From Apoderus coryli (taxonomy: Eukaryota; Arthropoda; Insecta; Coleoptera; Attelabidae): a stretch of 64,000 nucleotides of DNA. Below are positions 11,310 through 22,255 of this stretch, in pieces. Location: NCBI GenBank assembly GCA_911728435.2, contig OU452203.1:22198134-22262133 (forward strand), written 5' to 3'. The translations under genes and the position numbers were made by a program. The notes beneath the pieces were generated by a model. The model did not search any database. It was given only the letters and a program-made list of their open reading frames with translations, and was not told the origin of the DNA. Position 1 is the stretch's first letter. Every line of letters begins with the position of its first letter.

Positions 11310-12120
11310 CGGCCTTCTGTTTGTATTTTTCTACGGTCATTCAAGCTAGATTGTCCTCTCATTTTGGCGGAGGCTTTTCAGCGTCATGTACTGTGTATCC
11401 GTTTAATCCTCAGAGTATGTTTTTCTCTCCGGTGTCTTCGCATGATGTGGCTAGAACAATCAAGAACTTCCCAAATAAAGGGTCCACTGGTATGGATTGT
11501 ATCCCTATTAAAATATTTAAACATTCCTTAGATATGCTCTCCCCTGTAATAGCCGAGTTACTAAACATGTCGATACAATGCGGGATAATATTTCCAGATC
11601 AATTAAAAAATGCCCTTATTATCCCTATATATAAAAAAGGTAATGAACTGGCGCTGGAGAATTACAGGCCTATAGCCCTGCTAAGTACTTTATCGAAGAT
11701 TATTGAAAAGATTGTAGCAGACAGAATATTTGAATTTTTAAAATTTACTAACGTTTTGAGTGAATGTCAACACGGCTTCAGGGAGGGTTTTTCAACGGAA
11801 AACTGTACATTTCAGTTCATTCAGAGAGTGCACGATCTGATGGATGGAGGTTTTTATGTTGTGGCGTTCCTGTTTGACCTGCCGAATGCGTTCGATTTGG
11901 TCGACAGAGATTTTCTGTGTACAAAGCTGGAGACTCTTGGGTTACGTGGGTCGATTAACAGATGGATTCGATCATATTTAACAAATAGACGAATAGCGGT
12001 TAGGGTTGAGTCGGTGGTGTCAGAGTCGCGGAGCATCGGTTTGGGAACGCCTCAGGGCAGTGTACTTGGACCTTTGCTTTTTCTGCTTTTTATCAATGAT
12101 CTTTCAGCTATGGTAAGACC
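11310..12120 (+). pseudogene. LINE 3 reverse transcriptase lacking FADD
   Basis: Motifs in order are GSTGMDCIPIKIFKH, IPIYKKGNELALENYRPIAL near 11,620-11,680, CQHGFREGFSTENC, the first catalytic motif FLFDLPNAFDLVD near 11,865-11,900 (K of the usual SKAFD is N), and GTPQGSVLGPLLFLLFINDL near 12,045-12,100. Immediately after NDLSAMV the FADD motif and the following helix are absent and the track resumes in another frame at 12,121. The enzyme is therefore dead by deletion. Confidence 0.8.
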
Positions 12121-12531
12121 GTGGCACTGCCCTTCAATAGATACAAATCATCAAATATCGAAATTAAATTCAATCACGTTCTTTTGCCATTATCAAGGTC
12201 GGCTAAACTGCTGGGGGTGCTTGTGGATGACAAACTGGACTGGGTAACGCATATCGACGCCGTTTGCAGTAAACTGAATAAGAATCTATACTTACTTCGA
12301 TCTCTAAGAGGATTCATGGATACCCCATCTCTTATTTCTGTTTATTATGCTTTAATCTATTCAGTTATTGCATACAGTATTGTGATTTGGGGTAGAAGTG
12401 TTGAAATTGACAGGGTCATTGTGCTGCAGAAGCGAGCGAGGAGATGCATCTTTAAGATCCCGTTTCTAGGAACATTTAAAAAACATAAGTTGCTTACAGT
12501 CACTTCAATATATTTAACTGCAACTGCATAG
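12121..12531 (+). pseudogene. LINE 3 C-terminal region
   Basis: It resumes after the deletion in a new frame: ALPFNRYKSSNIEI, then KLLGVLVDDKLDWVTHID (the DLG/LLG-V-x-D motif after the palm), then LISVYYALIYSVIAYSIVIWG and VLQKRARRCIFK. The last part is shortened before the 3' untranslated region. Confidence 0.75.
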
Positions 12532-12690
12532 GTGTGTTCAAATTTTAGATTGTGACGTGTTTGTTTATTGCCTTATGTGTTATAAGGAACGAGGTTGAAT
12601 GTAGCTATGGATCATTTATTGTATTGTGTAGTAAAACTATAACGTTTTGTATGACTTGTGACAGAATAAAGATATTCTTATTATTATTAT

Positions 12691-14640
12691 TACAACTGAC
12701 TCGCCCTGTATAATATATAATTTTTAGGAATTAATTAGTGAATACAAAAATAAAATATTTTTTAATAACAAATTTCAGAGAATTTATACAAATTTTATGA
12801 TATAAACCTTTCAAATGTATGTCTCTACCTATATTATGTTGCACAAAATTCAATTTACTAGAGTAAAGCTTTCTCTAAATAAAACTTACTCTATTCCATT
12901 CGCTGATATATATATATATATATATATATATCTATTCGAATATTATGTTTTTTGTCTGAAATTGGAAATTTTATTTTTCTAAAAAGCTTTTTCCAGAAAA
13001 TAGCATCCATACACAGAGGTAACCCAAAATATTATTGTATACAAAAAAAAAAAGGAATCATAGTTTTTCTTTCCTTATTATTAATAAATACATTATTGTC
13101 TACCTTGTGACATAAAAATGCAATGGGGGTATTGTTTTTATGAACCCCAAATCCAGTTTTCCGCTTCTACTTTTCCTCTATATCTATCTTTGTAGTAATA
13201 TATTTGTTACACAGGATGTGGACTTGAAATTTGCAACTAACTCAATAAATTTCACAACAATTATTACTTTAATTAAATTATAAGACAAACTGTACTCATG
13301 AGCTTAGAATCAGTTGAGCAACCAGGGCCTGTTGTAACAGTTTTAGAAAAAATGAATATTAGCAATTTGATAACTAAGGTTTTTCTCAAACAAGAATGGA
13401 GACATGTATAGGAACGATTTATCTTTCATCGATAAAATTAAACTTCTTTGAATCAGTCGTCAACCAAGGAACTTTGTTGATTGAGTGTTGCTGGCTATCC
13501 TGATTTCATTTAACTTTACATGATTTGGAATTTCATAGTTTGATTGTCTATAGTTCTAAAGAAAATAACATTAGTTTTATTTTTCGTTTAATATTAGTTT
13601 ATTTTCCGAAAGCCACCTTACTAGGTACTATGTTGTTCATACAAATAAATAATTCTGGTTCTTACAATTTGCTGCTGTTTTATAATTGTAGAACTTTTAA
13701 AGTTTAATAATACTTAGAGACTGTTTGACACTTCGGAAATATAAAAAAATGATCAAAACGTCATTTTGACTCAAAATCACGAAATAAAATAATTGAAAAT
13801 TGTATAGATTACCCTTAATTTATGTTATAAACAAAAATAAAACATTAACTCAAATTGTATGTTTTAAAATATTTCTTTCCTACACCATGTACATTGGTAC
13901 ACACATTCAAACATAACTACATGGGTTTTCATCCCCCGAAAGCATGTTTTTGGCTTGGTTTTCGTGAAAGCTCAACATTTGAGAAAAAGGAAATAGCTGT
14001 AGATATGTAGTACGTATTTTTCTGCTGGCTCGGGAAACGAAATAGTGCATGCAGCGAACGTGTTTTTCCGCCTTTTTCGCCAAAGCCAAGGTAAATAAAA
14101 ATGGGAGAATCATATAAAAAATACATACACACACACGACATATATAAATTCTATTTTGTCATACAATAAGCCATTTTGGCAAGAGGCACGAAACACGCAA
14201 TACGACTTTTTGGACTTATAGAAGTGTTCATAAATAAAAAAAATATGTTCCTTCAAAAAAAAAAAGTAAATAACAGTTTAAATTGTCACAATAGATATGG
14301 AAGTCTTCATAGAACTTTCTCCAAGCTTGTGTTAATTCTCAAGCAACTCTATTTGTTAATATTTGCATGTATACAAATCAAAACTGGATTTTTTTGTAAC
14401 ATTTGCAGTGATTTTTGGATATAAAAATAGTTGCATCGATATGCTTCAAGTTCGGAGAAAATATACAGAGATTGTTGAATTCAACACAAGAACAAAAAAT
14501 TTCGCGCTATTAGACCTCTAAATTGATTTATAATAGCATTAAATATTTCTTCCTCGTCAAATTGATTTCCTGTTCGTTTTAACTTTTAAATATATAATTG
14601 CTTTATTTATCATAAATCATAAAACACTGAGGATCGCCCT
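12691..14640. other. AT-rich non-coding stretch
   Basis: It contains an AT dinucleotide run at 12,906-12,932. A patch at about 13,130-13,230 is less AT-rich but unassigned. Open frames here, for example on the minus strand at 13,907-14,141, match nothing I know and have no supporting signals. Confidence 0.5.
12906..12932. repeat. (AT)n microsatellite
   Basis: A simple AT dinucleotide run of about 13 units. Confidence 0.9.
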
Positions 14641-14659
14641 TTGGGAATGAAACATATCT

Positions 14660-15760
14660 GCCAATTGATTACGTCCGGTTAATAATGACAAATAATTTCA
14701 TTCAAATGGCTGCCTCGGCTGGCCATGCAGTAGCCTACACGGTCGGTCCAATTTTTAAGCACATTATCGATTGTGTGCAGCTGTATTTCACCAATGGCTT
14801 CACGAATATTGTCCTTTAAAGCATCAATTGTCTCTGGCTTGTCGGGGAAACACTTATCTTTGACGGCACCCCACAAATAATAGTCCAACGGTGTCAAATC
14901 GCAGCTCCGAGGTGACCAAACGACATCAGCTCTGCGGCTGATAATGCGATCTTCAAAAAACATCGAGTGTAGCTTCGGCTGTGTGGCACGTAGCGCGGTC
15001 CTGTTGAAACCAAATGTTGACAATATCCTTCTCTTCAATTAACGATCGCCATTGACTGTAACGGCCACTCCTTGCTCATTTTCGAAGAAAAATGGCCCAA
15101 TTATGCCTCCGGACCAAAATCCGCACCAAACAGTGACTCGTTTTGGGTGCATCGGCTTTTCAATGTATGCGTGCGGGTTTTCTGTGCCCCAAATGCGACA
15201 ATTTTGCTTGTTTACATACCCGGCAAGATCAAAATGAGCTTCATCTGAAAAGATGATTTTTTTGGCAAAATCGGCATCTTCTGTAAGTCGATCGCAGGCC
15301 CACTGAGCGAAGCGAAAACGCATTGGATGGTCAGTTGGGTTCAATTCCTGAACCAATTGAACTTTGTATGGCGTCATACCAAGGTCTTTATGCAAAATTC
15401 GTCTCAATGATGTCTCCGAAATGTTCAATTGTTGAGACCGATGGTGAATTGATGTTGATGGCGCTTCACGCACACTTTCTGTCACAGCAGCAATATTCTC
15501 GGGTGTACGCACTGTTTTTGGCTTTTCACGCTTTGGTTTATCGATGAGGATGCCAGTTTCTTTCACTTTTTTCACGAGATAACGAACATACGGAGCTGAC
15601 GGTGCTTTTCTTCTTCCAAAATCCGTACGCAATTTTCGCACACATTCTGCAACATTACCATGATTTTCAAAGTAATGTCGCAATATTTCCCAGCGTTGTT
15701 CAAGCGTATAACAACCATATTCGTTCAGAGGAAGGATAAAACTAATTATCTGTCTAATCA
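14660..15760 (-). mobile_element. mariner-family DNA transposon remnant
   Basis: A single decayed transposase gene occupies this minus-strand interval. Terminal inverted repeats could not be identified by eye on either side, so the limits are approximate. The transposase keeps the three catalytic acidic positions but is frameshifted by two small deletions. Confidence 0.75.
14679..15700 (-). pseudogene. mariner-like transposase, frameshifted
   Basis: The cut-and-paste transposase would bind terminal repeats through an N-terminal helix-turn-helix and cleave through a DDD/E RNase-H fold. Seen here are an N-terminal segment (LEQRWEIL, then HYFENHGNVAECVRKLR), an HTH-like stretch with RSQQLNISETSLRRIL, the first catalytic Asp in FSDEAHF (15,240-15,245), the second in QQDRATCHT (14,998-15,000) and the third in SCDLTPLDYYLWG (14,898-14,900). 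A deletion after NGDR (15,042) puts the second Asp in another frame, with a TAA at 15,039-15,041. A second small deletion near 14,965 restores the original frame, and the normal end (SHLNEIICHY) is intact. QQDRAT replaces the usual QQDGAT. Confidence 0.8.
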
Positions 15761-17710
15761 GACATGAGCTAACTGTTACCCTTCACGAAATAAGCACTAG
15801 TTGAAAAAAAAAACGTTAGAATGGCGGACCCGATATAAGTGGTCCAATGTCCAGTCGTTTTCGTTCGAAAATGTTGTTTGCATTTTTCTAAATTTTCGAT
15901 TTTTGTAGAGCACATTATAGATGTTGCAATACAAATGTTTAATTATTATAATTTCGTCCATTTGTCTTAATAAATGTTGCCAAAAGATTAGTAAATATTA
16001 AGGTATAATTTTTTCATGACGATGTTATTTTTTTCCAAAAAGGAACGAAAATAACCATGATTTATTACTATTATTATTTTTAAAATTTTGTGCAATTATT
16101 TTAGATCTATATACCTCAATAAAACAACAATACAAGAACAACAAAAATAATTCTTGACGAAGACTAGAGAGCAAATAAACATAATTTTGGAATTTTTGGT
16201 TTTATCACATTGTCAAAAAAAATATTATTTTCTTAGCAACAGTTAAATGTCTTAAATATGTAAATTTGCGGGTGTGTTGCGTCAATTTAAATGTAAAACC
16301 AAACATGTTTATAATAATTTCATCAAGTAAGATAACGTGATTCGGAAGAAGGTGGTTTTTTCAATATTTAATATATTTTTTACTTTCTCTCAATGATTAC
16401 AACATGTTAATCATAAAATAGACAAACAATTGATTTATTTTAGACGACATCTGTTTAATTTAATTTTAGTAATTTATTATGGTTCCTGTAGTTTCAAATA
16501 ATTTATATTTTACTTGCAAACTATTATTTATTATAATTATTAGAATGTTCCTTGAGAAATATTTATTATTTTTTGTTAAATAATTCATTTCGAGTTGCTT
16601 TAAAATAATTTAAAATTTATATTTATGTTCCAAACGGTTATATATAATTAATTTAAATATTTAATATACCATCGTTAACTTTTCTAAAATCCTGGTTTTC
16701 CTAGTGTACAAGTAATTATGTATACAAGGACATTTTTTTTAGAAATTTGAGAATAGAAATTTTTTAAAAGGGTTAGAATAAGTTAATTTTTCTTCCTCAA
16801 TCAGTTTTTGTACGAATTTTTGTAATATTTGAAATAAAATTGTATTAAAAATAATTAGAAATATGCTATTAATTTACAAAAACGTATTTTTGCGTAATAT
16901 TTATTCAATTAATTCCTGGTACTTTATAATAATTTAAATTTTGCATTTAACTTTACTTCTTATTTATTATAATTATTAAAACTACTTTTTAGAAATAATT
17001 TCGAAGCATGTCCACCATTTTTATTTAAAAAGAATGTAACTTTACTTCTTTTCCAATAAATTAGCGTATAATATATTTTAATCCTTTATGCATCTACCCG
17101 TATCAATCCATGTAGAAGCAAACTAATTTAGTTACTTTTGAAAATCCAATTATTATAAAAACGAGAACCAGTTCTTAAATTCTTTTACTTTATAATTATA
17201 AACAGAAAAAATACTTGTAATACCATACAAGTCAATTTAAACTAAATGCTTGAAACGCAAGAGTAGGTAGGTATTACTTTGCTTCTTTTTTTTTTTTGTT
17301 GTAGTATTTATAAATATTTTTTTTCTTTTTCTTTTAGTTAGTGATTAAACGAATCAAGATTAAAAGAAAACATTATATGTATACCTAAACATGAAGTATT
17401 TTTATAATAGATTAACAAATACATAATATCAAAGATTTTTTTTAAATTTATTCTACACGGAAATAAATCGTTTACAATTCGAAATTAAGCCAAAGAAACG
17501 CTAAAATAGTCTAGGAATTGTTATGAAGGGAATGAATATCACTTCTTGTATCAAAATCTTACAGATCTCGGACATTGTTGTCCTGTCATTTAATGACACG
17601 ATATTGTATTTAAGCGTATGATGGGTCGTCATCGCTAAATTCTGTGAAAGCGGCGATTTTTATGTATTTATTCGAGTTATTTTGTAAATACATTTCTACT
17701 AATTTTATCG
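15761..17710. other. AT-rich non-coding stretch
   Basis: No gene is visible. Two loosely similar blocks (about 16,480-16,620 and 16,900-17,050) share ATTTATTATAATTATTA followed by AGAAAT-rich sequence, perhaps an old duplication. Confidence 0.45.
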
Positions 17711-17748
17711 TCATCAAGACGCCAATCGTATATTGGCGAAACACTGGG
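17711..17748 (+). other. hammerhead-like hairpin plus GAAAC motif
   Basis: A perfect 7-bp stem (CGCCAAT 17,720-17,726 with ATTGGCG 17,732-17,738, 5-base loop) is preceded by ATCAAGA and followed by AAACACTGGGC. The last stem G plus AAAC gives the GAAAC strand. The CUGANGA box is replaced by ATCAAGA, so it is a relic or a structural motif rather than a predicted ribozyme. Confidence 0.35.
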
Positions 17749-17850
17749 CAAGATGACGTGAAACTAAAGTTGCAAAGTAGTAACAAAATTATATTAAATA
17801 ATTAGTTAAATCAGAAATTAAAGCAAAAAAAAAACATGATAATGTATTGT

Positions 17851-18558
17851 ATCTTCTTCTTCTTAAAATGCCGTACACTTCTAGTGCGTTGGCGACTATC
17901 TCATCATAACAAGGGTCCTTGCTTCCGCAGCGCGACAGAGCTCGCCCGTATTGCTAATGCCTGTTCAGTTCTTGATGTTTCTCAACCAGGACATCTGTTT
18001 ACGTCCTACTCCTCTCTTCCCTTCAATTTTTCCTTGGAGAATTATCTGTGGTATTTTGTACTTCTCTCCTCGTAGTATGTGGCCCAGGTATCCAATTTTC
18101 CGCTTCATGATTATGTTGAAAAGTTCTCTTTCGCATCCCGCCCTTCTAAGAACGTCTTCATTTCGAACTCGGTCTACCCACGATATACGTAGCCTCCTTC
18201 TTAGACACCACATTTCAAAAGCCTCAAGCTTGTTTATCGACCGGATCTTTAGAGTCCATGTTTCCATTCCATATAACAGGATGGACCAGACGTAACACTG
18301 CACCATTATGCATCTTAATTTGAGGGACAATGTCAGGTTGCAAAGAAAGGGTGTTAGGCTTGTGAAAGCTTGCCTCGCTTGTTGTATGCGACAGCAAATT
18401 TCCTGTTCGGGATTCCATTGTTCATTTATGTTGGTTCCAAGGTATTTAAAGTTTTGCACTCGTTCAATAGGTTGGTCTTCCAAGTTTAACACAGCATTTT
18501 GAGGAGGGTTTCTGCTTACTGTATGTATTGTATACGTGGTATTTTCTAAAATTTGCAC
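17851..18558 (-). mobile_element. RTE-like LINE 3' end, copy 1
   Basis: This 5'-truncated LINE fragment lies on the minus strand and ends in an AAG-type tail (TTCTTCTTC on the plus strand at 17,853-17,861). It is nearly identical to 44,178-44,838 over about 650 bp, implying relatively recent dispersal. The clade assignment (RTE/BovB-like) is from recall of the C-terminal protein motif. Confidence 0.8.
17965..18558 (-). pseudogene. LINE endonuclease-reverse transcriptase, C-terminal fragment
   Basis: About 197 codons remain open. They hold the post-palm domain: IERVQNFKYLGTNIN, CRIQQARQAFTSL, CYVWSILLYGMETWTLK, LEAFEMWCLRRRLRISW, RNEDVLRRAG, RKIGYLGHILRGEKY and EGKRGVGRKQMSWLRNIKN. This domain is characteristic of insect elements annotated as endonuclease-reverse transcriptase. 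The palm with its catalytic aspartates is absent, so the fragment cannot act. Compared with the copy at 44.3 kb it has a few substitutions, such as RRRLRISW versus RRMLRISW. Confidence 0.8.
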
Positions 18559-19018
18559 GTAAACATTGATAACAATTTCTTTCGTGTACTAAATATTTCA
18601 GAGATCTGTTTTTTTTTCAAACAAATTATTAGTAAATTCTTCATTAAATTTTAGATGTATTTTGCAATAACATTTCCCTGTATATTTCAAAGCGGTTTAA
18701 AAGAATATTAATACTATACAATGTTGCTTCACGTTCTATACCTACATTTGAATAAATTACGGTAAATCCTATTTAAAAGAAGGTGTAAACAATTATTTAA
18801 GCTTTTTAGTTTGAATTAAAAAAAAGATTACCAGTTGTAAAGTACACTATGGTAAAGTATACTATGGAATTATAACCGTATATCTCAGAAATTATGAGAG
18901 AGTTCGTGTTAGATTTTTTACTTGGTTTGTGTATTTTTATAAATAAAAAACTACTTACTTAGATATTTTGTAAAAAAATTTCATGAATTTATCAAGCATT
19001 TAGTTATTATCACTTTCC
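18559..19018. other. AT-rich spacer
   Basis: Nothing recognisable is seen between the RTE-like fragment and LINE relic 4. Confidence 0.45.
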
Positions 19019-19020
19019 TG

Positions 19021-19620
19021 CAGGATGTAATTCCGGCTGTCGGTCGAGGTTTGCAAGTCGATGCAATCTATACTGACTTTTCCAAGGCGTTCGATAAGAT
19101 TGATTATTCCCTGATTCAACAGAAGATGTGCGACATTGGCTTCGGCAGGAATCTGATATCTTTTTTTCAGTCCTCCTAATACAATGGATTCAGTTCAAGT
19201 TCATTCACAGCCTCAAGTGGAACTCCGCAGGGCAGTACGTTGGCACCTCTTCTCTTTGCAATATTCGTAAACGATATTGGCTCTGGTTTCAATAGCAATT
19301 ATTTGTTGTTTGCGGATGATTTAAAATTGTATCGCACTGTTGTTTGTGAGAACGATTGCGCACAGCTTCAAACAGATCTGTGTCGGCTCTCCGAATGGTG
19401 TGATCGAAATAGACTTCCTCTAAATCTGAACAAATGTAAGTCGGTGACATTTACAAGACGTCAAGATCCGTTTTTGCGAAACTACACCTTTGATTATGCA
19501 AACTTGGAACGCTGCGCTTTAATCAAAGATCTTGGTGTATACTTGGATGGTGATTTATCTTTCAACTACCACATTGGGCAAGTTTCTGCTAATGCTTTGC
19601 GAATTCAACAACATGGACTG
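19021..19620 (+). pseudogene. LINE 4 reverse transcriptase fragment
   Basis: In one frame: QVDAIYTDFSKAFDKIDY (first catalytic Asp), an in-frame TAA at 19,177-19,179 where the SYL-x-x-R segment should be, then SSGTPQGSTLAPLLFAIFVND, the catalytic FADD at 19,309-19,320, DCAQLQTDL, WCDRNRLPLNLNKCKS and IKDLGVYLDGDLSFNYHI. A frameshift near 19,610, just after ANALR, moves the reading into the next frame. Confidence 0.8.
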
Positions 19621-20149
19621 CCTGAAAAGTCTCTATTTCGCCTTTGTTGTGTCTGTTTTGGAATTCGCTACAATCATTTGGTCGCCCATCTACCGTGTTC
19701 ATATACAGAGATTGGAGAGTATCCAACGTAAGTTTTTAAAATATTTGTCATTTAAAATTGATGGATATTTTCCTCCTCGTGGGTGTGATCACGGCCTGTT
19801 ACTGGCAAGGTTTGGATTTCGGCCGTTAGCCGAGAGACGCATCATCGCGTCTCAGATCTTTCTTTTTACGTTGATCAACAATATGTTGGATTGTCCTCGG
19901 TTGCTTCAGCAGCTATGGTTTCGTGTCCCTAGGGTTCACTCTAGAAGCGCTAGTTTATTTTGGGTGCCACAGATTCGTTCTAATTATGAATCTAACGCAC
20001 CGCTATTTCCGGCTTGTAAATACAGCAACCGATTAGTTATTAATGAAAACGTTGATTTTTTTAATGTATCGCTTGATTCTTTTAAGAAAAGTTTAGAGAC
20101 ATGTTTGCGGGCTACTGATAATAACGCTTTTTCTTTAAAATTTCAATAA
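19610..20149 (+). pseudogene. LINE 4 C-terminal domain
   Basis: This is the continuation in the shifted frame: LKSLYFAFVVSVLEFATIIW, SPIYRVHIQRLESIQRKFLK, RGCDHGLLLARFGFRPLAER, FWVPQIRSNYESNAPLFPAC and a natural-looking end (LETCLRATDNNAFSLKFQ). It serves as the reference for recognising the decayed ends of relics 1 and 2. Confidence 0.75.
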
Positions 20150-20232
20150 CCTTTGTTGAAAGCAATAATTAGTTTTATTTATGTTATACCTGTATCTACA
20201 CGTGGCTTGCAAAACTACTAAAAAATAATAAA

Positions 20233-21574
20233 ATAAATATTTAAAATGGGTATAATGCCTTCGTATATTAAACAATACCATATATACTTACTGGCCCATT
20301 AGTAAACGCTTATATATCTTTATTTATTATTTATTAAATTTAAGTTTAGTAAATAATACATACCTATATGTAGTTTATTTGTTTACACTCAAAAACAATT
20401 TTTATTAATCTTCATTTTTATAAGTATTGCTATTAATTTTAAAATTTTAACGGTCTTTCCGATCAATTAAATGAACTTAAAATCAGCAGCAATGATTTAT
20501 ATTATTAGGACAAACGTCGGAATACATTTTCAGTCAGTCCGTTAAGTTTTTTCAAAAATTATTATTAAAAAACAATCCTAGTGGACTATCCAAAGTAACG
20601 CAGAAGTTTTAGAACTTAAAAATTTCTCATTCATCGGTTTTTCTATTTTTTTTAGTTGCCGAAACTATATCAGTTAGGTATTTTCATACTTTCAATTTTA
20701 TTGTAGCAACTTGTTAAATTTTTTGTAGGCGTTTTTTTTAACTATTTTTCTATTCAAAATAATAAGAATACAAGGGAGAAAGTTAGGTACCGAAAACTTT
20801 CTATTGGTCTTTTAAAAGTATTCTTATCCTATGTACACGTAACCTATACCTATTAAAAAAAAATGGCAGGTAGTCTCCTTAAATATTGTAAATAAAGGCA
20901 AGAAAATTCAACCATAATCGAAAAAAGAAAACACCCCACATCTAAACCAGTATTATAGTTAGGCATAATCTTATATTATAATTTTTATTACATGCAATTT
21001 TCTATATTTTGCGTATTTTTAATATTAAAATATTTGTTTCATTATGAAAATAAAAAACTAATAATTCGCTGTATGCGCTTTGGAAACGTTCACAAGTAGT
21101 ACATGTAGCGCCATCTAGCGAATTACATGGGAACTGGCAACGGAATATATGGGGTCCGCTGAAAATATTTCCTATTTATGAACACAATAGTAAAATTTAA
21201 TTTAAGGTAATATTTTGAGGATTTTAAAATAGAATCGAATCATTTATTACGCATTTACTCCAGTGGTTAATACCTACATTAGTTTAAAGTAAATTAATTT
21301 CACATTATAACGAAAAATAAGGGTTAAAATATTACAAATGACATTTATTCTTACTAGCTTCATAAGTAGTTCATAAATAAAATTAAACTACTACTCCTCT
21401 AGCTAATAGCTCTATTAAGGATATTACAATTATCTGCTGAAATTAAAATATTGCAAATAATAGTTTTCTTGCGAACTAGGTACCTTACAATGATATCATT
21501 CTGACACTATTGATGCTACTACTCCACTAACTAAGGCTTCTAATTATATACATATAATAAATTCAGATACATAG
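20233..21574. other. AT-rich non-coding stretch
   Basis: No gene is recognised. A patch at 21,060-21,160 containing AGCGCCATCTAGCG is less AT-rich but unassigned. Confidence 0.45.
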
Positions 21575-22255
21575 CAGATTGATGAGTCTAAACATAAACA
21601 CTAAAAAGACGAAGTTTATGATAATATCAAGGAACCTAAATGCGTTTGAAGACTCACAGTTAACATTCAACGCAATGCGCATAGAAAGAGTGAACAAATT
21701 TAAATACTTGGTCAAGAGTCGCATCGAACAAGCCCGACAAGCATTCCTAAGACTGAGGAGAGTATTTAGTTGCTCGGACTTCGATCTTGGTCTGAGGTTG
21801 AGATTCTTAAAGTCCTATGTGTGGTCAGTACTTCTCTACGGAGTGGAAGGCTGGACCCTTAAAGTCAACAACATTAACAAATTGGAAGCGGTCGAGATGT
21901 GGCTTTACCGCAGAATGCTCAAGATACCGTGGACTACAAGAATAACCAACGGAGAAGTTCTGTCCAACAGCAACAAAGAACGTGAACTGTTAACCACCAT
22001 TAAAAAGAGAAAGACTTCATATCTGGGGCACGTCATGAGGAACAAGAAGTATGATTATTTACAGTTGTTGATCGAGGGTAAGATAGAAGGCCGTAGAGGG
22101 ATAGGAAGGAAGAAATTGTCCTGGTTGCGGAACATAAGACAGTGGACAGGAATAAATGACATACAGACCCTAATTCATACTGCAAGAGATAGAGAGGAGA
22201 TGGAAAATGTGATCGCAAACATCCATTAGTGGATAGCATCCGAAGAAGAAGAATA
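21575..22255 (+). mobile_element. RTE-like LINE 3' end, second family
   Basis: This is a 5'-truncated fragment ending in GAAGAAGAAG-type tail sequence (22,240-22,254). It belongs to the same LINE group as 17.85 kb and 44.2 kb but is clearly diverged and in the opposite orientation. Confidence 0.8.
21579..22229 (+). pseudogene. LINE endonuclease-reverse transcriptase, C-terminal fragment
   Basis: The 216 open codons begin at the end of the palm (SLNINTKKTKFMIISRN) and keep ERVNKFKYL, RIEQARQAFLRLRR, SYVWSVLLYGVEGWTLK, LEAVEMWLYRRMLKIPWTTR, RKTSYLGHVMRNKKYDYLQL, EGRRGIGRKKLSWLRN and a complete C-terminus (REEMENVIANIH). After KYL an in-frame deletion removes the usual G-x-x-x-N-x-x-x-x-x-x-x-E segment (KYL is joined to VKSRIEQ). 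Catalytic residues are not included. Confidence 0.8.

Larger units (their letters stand above)
10961..12690 (+). mobile_element. LINE relic 3 (different family), deleted internally
   Basis: The remnant spans linker, reverse transcriptase and C-terminal region in three frames and ends with AATAAAG and an ATT tail (12,666-12,690). The signature FDLPNAFDLVDRDFLCTKLE with GTPQGSVLGPLLF belongs to a different LINE family from relics 1, 2 and 4. An internal deletion has removed the catalytic FADD block. The element is 5'-truncated. Confidence 0.85.
19019..20232 (+). mobile_element. LINE relic 4 (CR1/L2-like), 5'-truncated
   Basis: It starts abruptly at the first catalytic motif of the reverse transcriptase and runs through the C-terminal domain to a stop at 20,147-20,149, with a short AATAAAATAAAT-like tail by about 20,235. 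It is the best preserved member of the group that includes relics 1 and 2. Confidence 0.85.

Noticed and set aside
15052..15547. Plus-strand frames across the mariner
   Set aside because: They are shadows of the minus-strand transposase.
14620..15840. Terminal inverted repeats of the 14.7-kb mariner
   Set aside because: Compared flanks by eye in both orientations; no match longer than a few bases was found, so none is annotated.
17836..18502. Plus-strand frames across the RTE-like LINE
   Set aside because: They are antisense shadows of the minus-strand reverse transcriptase fragment; the same applies at 44,211-44,829.
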